DNA from: Parathalassolituus penaei
GTDB taxonomy: Bacteria; Pseudomonadota; Gammaproteobacteria; Pseudomonadales; Oceanobacteraceae
Direction of reading: 5' to 3'
Length of the DNA stretch: 64,000 nucleotides
NCBI RefSeq assembly: GCF_026626885.1
Contig: NZ_JAPNOA010000056.1
Location: 248,001-312,000 of the forward strand
Shown here: piece by piece, positions 34,801-42,373 of the stretch
How positions within the stretch are numbered: the first letter of the stretch is position 1
How the letters are laid out: each line of letters starts with the position of its first letter
Translations under genes and position numbers: made by a program
Notes under the pieces: generated by a model
What the model was told of the DNA's origin: nothing
Seen by the model: only the letters and a program-made list of their open reading frames with translations
The model's database searches: none

Positions 34801-35491
34801 AGGTCTGTCCGGTACTGGTCCAAAAGCCGGTGGTCCGAACTACCTGCCGCGTTTCCTGCGTCAGAGTGGTGAAGCGGAAGTGATGGTAGCCGAAGGCGAA
34901 ATGCTGGGTGCAGTACCGCTGACCCGTGCCATCACCAGTCTGCAAGAGCGTTCGTGTGCTGCTGATGTGATTCTGACTGTTGGTGATCGTGTGAATGCGC
35001 TGTTCCGCCCACTGGGTGTGCGTATCGACGTGCCACATCTGGATGCCATCAACCTGCCTGGGCCAACCGGTGAACTGAACCGTTTGTCCTTCCACGCTCG
35101 TGGTGTTGTGCTGGTACTCGGCCCTGGTCTGGAAGCCGGCCTGCAACAGGCGGCACTGGCACTGGCCACGGGTAACCGTGTGGTGCTGGTGGCGCCGGGT
35201 GCTGCAGAAGCGGTTGCGCGTCTGGGCAAACACGATCTGCCACTGGAAGCGCTGGACGGTCGTCTGATGCCTCAGGCACTGACCCGTGTTGATGGTTATA
35301 AGGCCGTGGTGTGTAACGCCGATCCAAAAACCATGCGTGAATACCGCATGGCGCTGGCTGAGCGTGATGGTGAAATTCTGCCACTGATCAGTGAGGTGAA
35401 AGACCCGCACCGTCTGCTGCTGGAACGTCACCTGTGTATCGACACCACAGCGGCTGGTGGTAACGCCAGTCTGATTGCGGCCGCGGAATAA
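31823..35491 (+). CDS. putA: Bifunctional proline dehydrogenase / P5C dehydrogenase
   Basis: The 1222-aa enzyme oxidises proline to P5C (FAD) and then to glutamate (NAD), with substrate channelling. The PRODH barrel spans about 130-500 (SVKLSALHPRYE, RLVKGAYWDAEIKRAQ, NGANSSFVNQIVD). The aldehyde dehydrogenase part spans about 560-1030 (CISPWNFPLAIFTGQ, CFTGSTRTAQ, ETGGLNAMVVD, and catalytic Cys in SAGQRCSALRM). No N-terminal ribbon-helix-helix exists, so unlike E. coli PutA it cannot repress itself. A C-terminal domain of about 190 residues makes it the long, non-DNA-binding type. GAGGA precedes the ATG. Confidence 0.97.
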   Translation: MQSELESIRQTIRQFYLKDEQQALGTLIAGSGLGDEQRAAISRQAAELVRRVRNDSTPSLMENFLAEYGLNTREGVALMCLAEALLRVPDASTIDALIEDKVAFGEWREHLGASASTLVNTSTWALMLTGKLIGPVDEQGISSTLRGLVKRLGEPVVRMAVAQAMKELGRQFVLGRNIKEATDRATRLEKRGYTYSYDMLGEAARTDEDAIAYLHSYSRAISALTPLCVHKTIGENPGISVKLSALHPRYEIAQRERVMNELVDRTRQLARQAAKANMGFNIDAEEADRLDLSLDVIEAVLRDPELEGWEGFGVVVQAFGQRAPYVIQWLYSLAKSLNRRIMIRLVKGAYWDAEIKRAQTMGLDGFPVYTRKVHTDASYLCCAEKMLGMTDVIYPQFATHNAHSVAAILNMSSHLKPTQWEFQRLHGMGEALHDSVLTGNNTRCRIYAPVGEHKDLLAYLVRRLLENGANSSFVNQIVDTRISPEDIATDPFARIAARGGVTPSQVIRRPEQLFGTDRKNARGWDLSAPDRLQALLAARDEFADRQWLAAPMVAAVEGEQTAPIAIGSAQPVFNPANPQDQVGQVSVASAADIENAIRAARAGYLRWSSTSAEQRAVVLNRIADLYEEHAVEFFALACREAGKTLPDAIAEIREAVDFARYYAQQLLSLRNGQGDDNALRARGVITCISPWNFPLAIFTGQILAAVAAGNAVLAKPADQTPLIAARAVQLMHEAGIPVSVVQLLPGSGVAVGAPLTNDARIDGVCFTGSTRTAQIINRTMSGVMAADAPLIAETGGLNAMVVDSTALPEQVVRDVVASAFQSAGQRCSALRMLYVQEDIAPNLLEMLYGAMAELNLGNPWELTTDIGPVIDQAARQRIETWVATKAREGKVTKTMKLPEAGLFVSPTVIRVKGIEELEEEIFGPVLHVATFRAGEIDSVIDAVNHKGYGLTFGLHTRMDTRVEEITAKIKVGNCYVNRNQIGAIVGSQPFGGEGLSGTGPKAGGPNYLPRFLRQSGEAEVMVAEGEMLGAVPLTRAITSLQERSCAADVILTVGDRVNALFRPLGVRIDVPHLDAINLPGPTGELNRLSFHARGVVLVLGPGLEAGLQQAALALATGNRVVLVAPGAAEAVARLGKHDLPLEALDGRLMPQALTRVDGYKAVVCNADPKTMREYRMALAERDGEILPLISEVKDPHRLLLERHLCIDTTAAGGNASLIAAAE

Positions 35492-35498
35492 ACGGCCA

Positions 35499-35524
35499 GG
35501 GCGCAGCTCGTTGCGCCCCTTTTT
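35499..35524 (+). terminator. Terminator after putA
   Basis: GGGCGCA (35499-35505) / TGCGCCC (35512-35518) with a 6-nt loop is followed by T5. Confidence 0.9.
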
Positions 35525-35549
35525 ATTCACCTGATCTATTCACCTGAAC

Positions 35550-35714
35550 GGAGATCTCCCACTCCAATCGGGTAGTGAGGCGGCTTTTATCCTGTTGGCC
35601 GCCTATGTTTTATCGTCTCATCTCAGTCCACCAGTGATCCTGGTGGCTCCCGGTTTGACCTGCTGTCAAACACTTGGCCGCTCCTGTGTACTCCTGCCGG
35701 AGCGGCATTTTTTT
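35550..35714 (+). ncRNA. Candidate structured small RNA
   Basis: The space between the putA terminator and trmK carries successive perfect stems on the + strand. They are GGAGATCTCC (35550-35559), AGGCGGC/GCCGCCT (35578-35584 with 35598-35604), CCACCAG/CTGGTGG around TGATC (35628-35646), GTTTGAC/GTCAAAC around CTGCT (35653-35671) and GCCGCTCC/GGAGCGGC (35677-35684 with 35699-35706), the last followed by T7. The T-tract fixes the strand. putA already has its own terminator, so a separate transcript of up to about 165 nt is plausible. No known family recognised and no clear promoter seen. Confidence 0.5.
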
Positions 35715-35719
35715 AAACG

Positions 35720-36391
35720 TCAGGGCAGCTGAATCGCCTGCAATGCGTCGAGCCATGGGCTGACGTCTTCTTTGCCACCGGCCTGAATTCGCTGCAAATG
35801 CGCTTGGGTCCGGGTCATATATCGACGTGCCACCTCCGCTTGCCCGGCGCGCTGATCGTGCCACATGGCATCCCCCACCAGGCTCGGCAAGGCCAATGAA
35901 TGCGGCGGTACGCGCACCTTGATCAGTTCGTAACAGCGTCGGTTTTCTTCCAGCAACTCTTCGTGCAGAAGGCCAAAGCCCAGCTCCCGCAGGGTTGTAC
36001 GAACATCCTGACAGTGATTCACAGGACATAACAGCAACTCAAGATTCAGACCCGAAATGGCGGAGGCCAGCTGATTCAGCATGCGTACCATCAGATCACC
36101 ACCCACACCGGCAATGATCAGCAGCTGGTGGCCGGAGTAGTGCTGCAATGGCAGCTGAGCAACATCAAGGCAATGGCATTGCCAGTTGGCCTGTGGGTAC
36201 CACTGGCTGAGACGTTGCGCCAGTTCATTCATCAGGGCCGGAACAATATCCACAAAGTGCAGGGTGTTGGCGGCATGGCGGTCGAGCAGGGCAGCGCCCA
36301 GCTGGCCGTGATCACAGCAGCCATCCCAGATGTGTTGGTAACCGGTACCGGCGAGTTCGGCCAGTCGCAGCAATCGTTTGCCGGGAGTCAT
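35720..36391 (-). CDS. trmK: TrmK-family tRNA (adenine-N1)-methyltransferase
   Basis: The 223-aa Rossmann-fold methyltransferase resembles TrmK, which methylates N1 of A22 in tRNAs using SAM. The SAM-binding start reads IWDGCCDHGQLGAALLD (about 21-37); LLIIAGVGGDLMVRML (about 89-104) and CPVNHCQDVRTTLRELGFG follow, as in the family. This Gram-negative branch is less studied than Bacillus TrmK, so the exact target base is inferred. The start at 36391 follows the hairpin and tandem repeats noted upstream. Confidence 0.8.
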   Translation of the reverse strand: MTPGKRLLRLAELAGTGYQHIWDGCCDHGQLGAALLDRHAANTLHFVDIVPALMNELAQRLSQWYPQANWQCHCLDVAQLPLQHYSGHQLLIIAGVGGDLMVRMLNQLASAISGLNLELLLCPVNHCQDVRTTLRELGFGLLHEELLEENRRCYELIKVRVPPHSLALPSLVGDAMWHDQRAGQAEVARRYMTRTQAHLQRIQAGGKEDVSPWLDALQAIQLP

Positions 36392-36451
36392 ACAGTAGAT
36401 GGTTGGTAAGCAAAGGGGCGGGGATTCTAACCCGGATAGCCATCGGCGTGT

Positions 36452-36479
36452 CTGCTGATGAGCCGTTGTCTATCAGCAG
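36452..36479. repeat. Short inverted repeat
   Basis: CTGCTGAT (36452-36459) and ATCAGCAG (36472-36479) form a perfect 8-bp stem around 12 nt, directly before the 14-bp tandem repeats. No T-tract follows on either strand, so it is not a simple terminator. Confidence 0.6.
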
Positions 36480-36480
36480 G

Positions 36481-36536
36481 CGTATTTCAGTGGGCGTATT
36501 TCAGTGGGCGTATTTCAGTGGGCGTATTTCAGGGGG
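36481..36536. repeat. 14-bp tandem repeat, four units
   Basis: Three exact units of CGTATTTCAGTGGG and a fourth, CGTATTTCAGGGGG, fill the gap between the response regulator gene and trmK. On the minus strand the unit follows the response-regulator stop. Such arrays can change copy number by slippage. Confidence 0.92.
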
Positions 36537-36576
36537 GCAAGTGCCAGGCGAAACCCCGGCACCATAGACGCGGTCA

Positions 36577-37245
36577 TTAACCAGCGCTTTTGCCAATGCC
36601 ACGATCAAGGGCATAACGAATCAGACCGGCCGAGTTGGAGATCCCCAGCTTTTGTTTGATCTTCAGACGATGGGCTTCAACCGTGCGGACGGAAATGTCG
36701 AGTTCACGGGCGATTTCCTTGTTGCCCATACCTTCGGTGATCAACGCCAGCACATCGGTTTCTCGCGGGCTTAACACCTGCTGACTGCTGCTGCCGCCGG
36801 CGACCGGGGCGCCAAATTCACTGAACAGCGTGCGCGCCACACTGGAGCTGAAATAGGTGCCGCCCTGATGCACGGTTTGCACTGCCAGCAACAGTTCTTC
36901 GGTGGGAACGTCTTTTAACACGTATCCCGCCGCACCGGCTTGAATCACCTTGAGGATGTACTCGCGGTTATCGTGCATGGTCACAATCAACAGGCGGATG
37001 TCAGGCAGTTGCTGGCGGAACAGTTCGCAGGCTTCAATGCCACCCATAACGGGCATGGAAATATCCAGCAGTACCACGTCCGGTTTTAACTCGGCGGCCT
37101 TGTCGAGGGCTTCACGGCCGTTGCTGACATCGGCCAGCACCTGAATGTAGTTTTCACTTTCAAGGCTGACTTTCAGGCCTTCACGCACCATAGGGTGGTC
37201 ATCGGCAATAATCAGACGGATTGGCTGGCGTCCGTTGGTGGTCAT
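36577..37245 (-). CDS. NarL/FixJ-family response regulator
   Basis: The 222-aa protein has a receiver domain (about 9-125) with the acidic pair IIADDHP, phospho-acceptor Asp61 in VVLLDISMPVMGG and the late VLKDVP lysine. A LuxR-type HTH follows (about 155-215; LSPRETDVLALITEGMGNKE, SVRTVEAHRLKIKQKLGI). Its ATG overlaps the kinase stop (ATGA, 37242-37245). The pair lies immediately downstream of a TRAP transporter on the same strand, so the transporter genes are the likely target. Confidence 0.94.
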   Translation of the reverse strand: MTTNGRQPIRLIIADDHPMVREGLKVSLESENYIQVLADVSNGREALDKAAELKPDVVLLDISMPVMGGIEACELFRQQLPDIRLLIVTMHDNREYILKVIQAGAAGYVLKDVPTEELLLAVQTVHQGGTYFSSSVARTLFSEFGAPVAGGSSSQQVLSPRETDVLALITEGMGNKEIARELDISVRTVEAHRLKIKQKLGISNSAGLIRYALDRGIGKSAG

Positions 37246-38624
37246 CGAATGGATTGCTCCCTGGTCAGATCGGGTTCCGGATCAAGCTGGAACACTGCGT
37301 GAATGAGTGTACCGCCGCGACGGCGATTGCGGACAGAAAACTTGCCTCCCAGCAGTTCCACCCGCTCCCTCATGTTCATGATGCCGATACCGCTTTTGTC
37401 GGTATCCGGTGAAAATCCTTTGCCGTTATCGCCCAGTGTCAGCTGGATGGTCTGTTGGTCAGAGCGCAGGCTGATACTGACGAAGTTGGCGTCGGCGTGT
37501 TTGCGAATATTGGTAATGGCTTCCTGCACCACCCGATAGATGGTCATCTCGATGGCGTCGGGCAGGCGCTGGCGCGGAATCCGGATGTGGCGACGGGTGC
37601 TGATGTCGGCGTTTTCTTCCAGTTCATCCAGCAAACCGTGCAAGGCCGCTTCAAGGCCAAGGTCATCCAGCAGGATAGGGCGCAGGTTATGGGAAATGCG
37701 GCGTACTTCCTGAATGGCGGTGTTCAATTGTTCGATGGCTTTGCCGAGGTGTTCAAGAGCACTGTCATCTGGCCATTTCTTGTCGGCCAGATTCAGACGC
37801 AACTTGGTCGAAACCAGCAGCTGGTTGATGCCGTCGTGTAACTCACGGGCAAAGTTGCGGCGTTGCATCACCTGGAACGTCACAAAACGGTTGGCCAGTT
37901 CCTGCAGACGCTGGTCGGCCAGCTGGGCGGTGTGCATGTTCACCAGTGTCACTACCAGTACCACCATCGACAAGGTAACCACCAGCATGATGGTCGATGC
38001 CCAGAAACTGCGGCGGGCGTTGGCCGCCACCTTGGAGCGCATTTCCTGTACCTGACGGATGATGTCATCGACGTAGATACCGGTGCCCATCATCCAGCCC
38101 ATACGGGGGATGGTGATGACGTAACTGAGTTTGACCTGATCAAGGCCGTTGGTGGGCTTGCGCCACAGGTACTGATAAAACCCGCCGCCCTTGCGGGCAA
38201 TGGCCAGCAGATCACGAATCACGTACTGGCCGTTTTCGTCTTGCAGGTCCATCAGGTTCTTGCCTTCGAGGTCGGGCTGGGTGGAATGCACCAGGTTGAC
38301 GCCATCGGCGGTGTAACAGAAGAAATAACCATCCTTGTCGTAGGTCAGACCGCGCAGGATGTGTTTGATACGTTCCTCGCCAAGCGCGGGCTCCAGACCG
38401 TTGCGCATGTCTTCCAGCACTGGATTGATGGAGTTCATGGCCAGGCTGACGTAGTCGATCAGGGCCTGACGGCGGCTTTCGAGGAGGTTTTCTTCAAAAA
38501 TGGCAACGTGCTGTTCGGTCAGTTCCCGGGCCTGGCGCTGGTACATCCAGCTGATGGCCAGCGACAGCGCGACCATGGGCAGAATGGTTAGTAACAGAAT
38601 CTTGGCTTTGAATGACAGACGCAC
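37242..38624 (-). CDS. Sensor histidine kinase with Cache domain (HisKA_3 type)
   Basis: The 460-aa membrane kinase has helix 1 at about 8-27, a periplasmic single-Cache sensor at about 40-195 (GYFFCYTADGVNLVHSTQPD, RMGWMMGTGIYVDD) and helix 2 at about 208-230. The dimerisation domain carries His263 in RRNFARELHDGINQLL, and the HATPase domain ends the protein (DNGKGFSPDTDKSGIGIMNM). Cache domains of this sort bind small carboxylates, which fits the adjacent TRAP carboxylate transporter. The start is GTG with a moderate ribosome site. It is separated from dctM by a hairpin terminator (38647-38672). Confidence 0.93.
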   Translation of the reverse strand: MRLSFKAKILLLTILPMVALSLAISWMYQRQARELTEQHVAIFEENLLESRRQALIDYVSLAMNSINPVLEDMRNGLEPALGEERIKHILRGLTYDKDGYFFCYTADGVNLVHSTQPDLEGKNLMDLQDENGQYVIRDLLAIARKGGGFYQYLWRKPTNGLDQVKLSYVITIPRMGWMMGTGIYVDDIIRQVQEMRSKVAANARRSFWASTIMLVVTLSMVVLVVTLVNMHTAQLADQRLQELANRFVTFQVMQRRNFARELHDGINQLLVSTKLRLNLADKKWPDDSALEHLGKAIEQLNTAIQEVRRISHNLRPILLDDLGLEAALHGLLDELEENADISTRRHIRIPRQRLPDAIEMTIYRVVQEAITNIRKHADANFVSISLRSDQQTIQLTLGDNGKGFSPDTDKSGIGIMNMRERVELLGGKFSVRNRRRGGTLIHAVFQLDPEPDLTREQSIR

Positions 38625-38646
38625 GTTAGAGGCTTCTTCTGAAAGA

Positions 38647-38672
38647 AAACAGCTGCCCGCAGGCAGCTGTTT
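38647..38672 (-). terminator. Terminator/attenuator between TRAP genes and kinase
   Basis: AAACAGCTGCC / GGCAGCTGTTT is a perfect 11-bp stem with a 4-nt loop. On the minus strand it is followed by TTTTCTTTC-like sequence. It lies after the dctM stop and only 23 bp before the kinase start, so part of the transcription may continue into the kinase. Confidence 0.8.
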
Positions 38673-38684
38673 CAGGGTAGGAGA

Positions 38685-39977
38685 TCAGTCAACCAGACCG
38701 TAGAACTCCGGGAATACCATAATCGAGACCACCACAGCAACCTGGATCAGGATAAATGGAAGTACGCCACGGTAGATATCGACGGTTTTCACCGATGCTG
38801 GTGCTACCCCTTTGAGGTAGAAGAGGGCGAAGCCGAACGGTGGTGTCAGGAAGCTGGTTTGCAGGTTCATGGCAATCAGAATTGAGAACCACAGTGGAGC
38901 AATACCCAGGCTTTCAGCCACTGGCAGCAGAATCGGTACGATAATAAAACTGATTTCCACGAAGTCGATAAAGAAGCCCAGTACAAAAATGGCCACCATC
39001 GACAGCACCAGGAAGCCAACTTCACCACCAGGCAGGTTGCTCAGCACTTCTTCAACGATGGCGTCGCCACCGGTGTAGGTGAAAGCCATACTGAAGGCGG
39101 TTGCACCAATCAGAATCGCAAATACCATCGCAGTGATCTTGACGGTTTCTTCAGCGGCTTCGTAAATCATTTTCCAGCTGAAGGTACCGTAAGCAACGGC
39201 CAGACCAACGGCACCAATACCACCCAGAGCAGAAGACTCGGTAGGGGTAGCAATACCGGCAAAGATCGAACCCAGAACCACCAGAATCAGTGCCAGTGGA
39301 GGCACGATAGCTTTCATGGCCTGAGCGTACAACTGCGCTTTGCTTTCAATATTGGCATCGGCTGGCAGGGCTGGAGCCACTTCCGGTTTCAGGAAGCTGT
39401 ACACCAGGATGTAAAGGATGTACGCGCCGATCAGGATAAAACCTGGCGCCATGGCAGCATGGAACAGGTCGCCCACCGGAATACCCATCACGTCACCCAA
39501 AATGATCAGGATGATGGATGGTGGAATGATCTGTCCCAGAGTACCGGAAGCACAGATGGTGCCGCAGGCCAGGCCTTTATCGTAGTTGTACTTCAGCATG
39601 ACCGGCAGGGAGATCAGACCCATGGCCACCACAGACGCGCCTACCACACCGGTAGAGGCTGCCAGCAGGGCACCTACCAGAACGGTAGAAATGGCCAGAC
39701 CACCACGCACACCACCAAACAGCTTGCCCATGGCTTCGAGCAGTTGCTCTGCCAGTTTGGTGCGCTGCAGAACGATACCCATGAAGATAAACAGCGGTAC
39801 CGCCATCATGGTGACGTTTTCCATCACCGCCTGAATACGGAATGGCATGAAGGAGAAAATATCCGGACCTTCTGCAATTACACCGAATACCAGTGCAACA
39901 CCACCGAAGGTAAAGGCCACTGGGAAGCCGAACATCAGCATCACCAGCGCCACAAGAAACATCACAATACCGATCAT
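38685..39977 (-). CDS. dctM: TRAP transporter large permease
   Basis: The 430-aa DctM subunit has about 12 membrane helices and is the sodium-coupled translocating part of a TRAP transporter. Recognisable segments include VAFTFGGVALVFGVI, VPLFIFMGIVLQRTKLAEQL, GASVVAMGLISLPVML and the conserved LGQIIPPSIILIILGD region. The start overlaps the dctQ stop (ATGA), giving translational coupling. It is the third gene of the dctP-dctQ-dctM order. Confidence 0.95.
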   Translation of the reverse strand: MIGIVMFLVALVMLMFGFPVAFTFGGVALVFGVIAEGPDIFSFMPFRIQAVMENVTMMAVPLFIFMGIVLQRTKLAEQLLEAMGKLFGGVRGGLAISTVLVGALLAASTGVVGASVVAMGLISLPVMLKYNYDKGLACGTICASGTLGQIIPPSIILIILGDVMGIPVGDLFHAAMAPGFILIGAYILYILVYSFLKPEVAPALPADANIESKAQLYAQAMKAIVPPLALILVVLGSIFAGIATPTESSALGGIGAVGLAVAYGTFSWKMIYEAAEETVKITAMVFAILIGATAFSMAFTYTGGDAIVEEVLSNLPGGEVGFLVLSMVAIFVLGFFIDFVEISFIIVPILLPVAESLGIAPLWFSILIAMNLQTSFLTPPFGFALFYLKGVAPASVKTVDIYRGVLPFILIQVAVVVSIMVFPEFYGLVD

Positions 39978-40504
39978 AGGGTCACCTTCCGGGTGTGGTC
40001 GTGTTTCACACCGCGCAGCTCATTAACGCTGCCGAGAATCATGCCGATACCGGCAATGGCGGTGGCGAAAAAGGTAAAGGAAATCATCGACTTGATAATC
40101 CAGCGGTACGGAAGGCCGCCCGGATCACCGGAAGTTTCGTTGAGCATCCAGGACTCTTTGGCGAAGTCGAGGCCGTACCACACGATCAGCACGCAGAATG
40201 GCAGCAACAGCAGCAAACCACCGAGGATATCGATCCAGTCCTTCAGGTGGTTTGGCAGACGCTCATACACCAGGTCAACGCGAACATGGCCGTCGTGACG
40301 CAGGGTGTAAGGGATACCCAGCATGAACATGGTGGCAAACAGGTGCCATTCCATTTCCTGGGAAGCAATCGACGATACGTTCATGGTGTAACGCAGAACC
40401 ACGTTAACAAACACGTTCACCATCATCAGCAGAAACAGCACGGCCGAAATGTTGCCGAGCAGGTCGGAAAAGCGATTGATAAGACGCTCAGCCCGAAGCA
40501 GCAT
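39974..40504 (-). CDS. dctQ: TRAP transporter small permease
   Basis: The 176-aa DctQ subunit has four hydrophobic helices and holds the large permease and substrate protein together. The first helix (SAVLFLLMMVNVFVNVVLRY) and the later ILGGLLLLLPFCVLIVWY are typical. I use ATG 40504, which has GGGAG upstream; an in-frame start at 40552 would add 16 residues without a ribosome site. The C-terminus overlaps dctM. Confidence 0.92.
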   Translation of the reverse strand: MLLRAERLINRFSDLLGNISAVLFLLMMVNVFVNVVLRYTMNVSSIASQEMEWHLFATMFMLGIPYTLRHDGHVRVDLVYERLPNHLKDWIDILGGLLLLLPFCVLIVWYGLDFAKESWMLNETSGDPGGLPYRWIIKSMISFTFFATAIAGIGMILGSVNELRGVKHDHTRKVTL

Positions 40505-40596
40505 GGGTTTTCTCCCGGGTGGGGGTAGTACAGCAACCCGACCGGGTAGCACGCGATCCTTATGGGGGCGGCTATCCGGCGGGAGTCAGGAGGTGA

Positions 40597-41676
40597 TTAC
40601 TGAGCAGAAATACTGTTCAGGTAAGCCTTGTCGGAGATGTCGGTCCAGCGACGGGCTTTTTTCATGTAAGCAGCCTGGGAATCGAGGATTTCCTTGGCTT
40701 GTGGATCTTCTTTGGCTTTCTCGGCCAGCAGTTCGGAGTTGGCTTTTTCGATAGCCGCCATTACGTCAGCTGGGAAAGTCTTGATCTTCACGTTTGGATA
40801 TTCAGTATCCAGAACGGCCATGTTTTCAGAAGATTCGTGGTAAGACTGGATGTACATGTCGTAAGCAGCGGTACGCATGGCGACACGCAGGATTTCCTGC
40901 AGGTCAGCTGGCAGTTTGTCCCAGGACTTCTTGTTGATCATGAACTGCAGTTCGGTAGCAGGTTCGTGCCAGCCGGTGTAGTAGTACGGAGCAATCTTGT
41001 GGAAGCCCATACGCAGGTCGAGGGAAGGACCAACCCATTCCAGAGCGTCAATGGTGCGACGTTCCAGAGAGGTGTACAGCTCGCCCGGAGCAATGTTCAC
41101 AGGGCTCACGCCCAGTTTGGCCAGAACTTCACCTGCGAAGCCTGGAATACGCATTTTCAGACCTTGCAGGTCAGCAACGCTGTTGATTTCTTTCTGGAAC
41201 CAACCGCCCATCTGGTTGCCGGTGTTGCCGCCTGGGAAGCTCAGGATGCCGAATGGCTCGTACACTTTTTCCATCAGCTGCATACCGCCGCCGTAGTAGA
41301 ACCAGGAGTACTGTTCTGGCGCGGTCATACCGAATGGCATGGTAGTGAAGTACAGGGTGTTAGGTACTTTGCCTTTCCAGTAGTAGGAAGCAGAGTGGCC
41401 CATGTCGTACTGGCCGCCCTTGACCATGTCGAACACACCAAACGGAGACTTGTGCTTGTTAGCGGAGTCGATGGTGATTTTCAGACGGCCGTTGGACATT
41501 TTTTCAGCCATGGCTGCCATGTTACGTGGCGCATCACCGAAAATAGGGAAGTCAGCCTGCCAGGTTTCAGCCAGCTTCAGCTTGTAGACTTTTTCATCAG
41601 CCTGGGCGCCATTGGCCAGCAGCAAGCCGCACACGGCAGCTACAACTGCACGCTTGAGTTGAGCGAGTTTCAGCAT
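40597..41676 (-). CDS. dctP: TRAP transporter substrate-binding protein
   Basis: The 359-aa periplasmic protein has a signal peptide (residues 1-26, ending ANGAQA) and a DctP-type binding fold. The family's ligand Arg region is visible in LQGLKMRIPGFAGEVLAKLG, and the later ALEWVGPSLDLRMGF helps shape the pocket. The sequence seems closest to the TakP-like group, which binds 2-oxo acids or lactate-type monocarboxylates; this is from memory. ATG 41676 follows AGGATAAG. It is the first gene of the operon and is usually made in excess over the permease. Confidence 0.92.
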   Translation of the reverse strand: MLKLAQLKRAVVAAVCGLLLANGAQADEKVYKLKLAETWQADFPIFGDAPRNMAAMAEKMSNGRLKITIDSANKHKSPFGVFDMVKGGQYDMGHSASYYWKGKVPNTLYFTTMPFGMTAPEQYSWFYYGGGMQLMEKVYEPFGILSFPGGNTGNQMGGWFQKEINSVADLQGLKMRIPGFAGEVLAKLGVSPVNIAPGELYTSLERRTIDALEWVGPSLDLRMGFHKIAPYYYTGWHEPATELQFMINKKSWDKLPADLQEILRVAMRTAAYDMYIQSYHESSENMAVLDTEYPNVKIKTFPADVMAAIEKANSELLAEKAKEDPQAKEILDSQAAYMKKARRWTDISDKAYLNSISAQ

Positions 41677-41851
41677 CTTGTTCTTATCCTGTTTGTTGGT
41701 TCCAGTCGGACCCGGTTTGGGGCTTCTGTTTAGGCAACAGGTGCATCCCCGGGTCATCAGGTTTTTTTATGGTGCTGTCTGGAACTTTTTCAGGCTATAC
41801 GGGTGACTGCGACCACCTATGGGTGAACTACGTAGTGTGATTGCGGTAATA

Positions 41852-41887
41852 GGTAAAAATACCTGGTAAAAATACCTAGGTAGTTGG
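41852..41887. promoter_or_regulatory. Operator-like repeats upstream of dctP
   Basis: GGTAAAAATACCT occurs twice in direct tandem (41852-41864, 41865-41877). Each unit is itself symmetrical (GGTA-AAAA-TACC), and the second overlaps the palindrome TACCTAGGTA. It lies about 176 bp before the dctP start, a suitable place for the adjacent NarL-type regulator. Confidence 0.5.
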
Positions 41888-42176
41888 TCGAATATGATTG
41901 CAAGGCTCGCGAACCATGCGGCTTTGCAAGCCGCTCGTTATGGCGGATTTGGGTGGAATCCGACCCGCGGACTACGTATAAGACTTTGGTAGGTGATGGC
42001 GGGTTTGTCACGAAAAGATGTATTGATGCCGACGATAAGAGGACTGCCAAATATCCAGTTGGATGTTTTTTGATCTATTCGCTCGAAGGCAGGCATGATC
42101 TGGTAACGCAATAGTTATTCCTGCAGTTATCAACAGAAAATGTGGATAAGCGCACCCATGAGTTCATACGGCAGAA

Positions 42177-42255
42177 CCAATTAACAAGCCGAGCAGATCG
42201 TGACCATTCGACGCGGTAACCAGGTGTAAGAATGTCGACGGGTGCTTAACTGATC
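42177..42255. repeat. 79-bp repeat module, copy 2
   Basis: It matches 6880-6958 without gaps, from CCAATTAACAAGCC to GTGCTTAACTGATC. Unlike copy 1 it is not joined to the GC-rich element. The frame that reads EQIVTIRRGNQV here is interrupted by a TAA, as expected for a decayed coding remnant. Confidence 0.7.
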
Positions 42256-42373
42256 GGTATTACACCCATGGATGAATGTTTTGTAATCAAGTGTGTACAT
42301 GTGCGTGGACGAAAGGGATGCTTGAACCAGATGTCCGCTTTTGTTGTATCTGACCTCAGCCATCAGAACAGGC

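Larger units (their letters stand above)
41677..42373. other. Intergenic region upstream of the TRAP operon
   Basis: About 700 bp without a credible gene. It contains the operator-like GGTAAAAATACCT pair (41852-41877), a tight hairpin GCGGCTT/AAGCCGC with a 3-nt loop (41918-41934) and the second copy of the 79-bp module (42177-42255). An open frame at 41884-42114 lacks a ribosome site and looks non-protein-like. Confidence 0.6.

Noticed and set aside
33269-35530. A 753-codon antisense open frame across putA, with similar long frames antisense to gdh (26529-28274) and putP (29744-31306)
   Set aside because: These are shadow frames created by codon bias of the real genes; composition (His/Gln/Thr-rich) is not protein-like and no ribosome sites were found.
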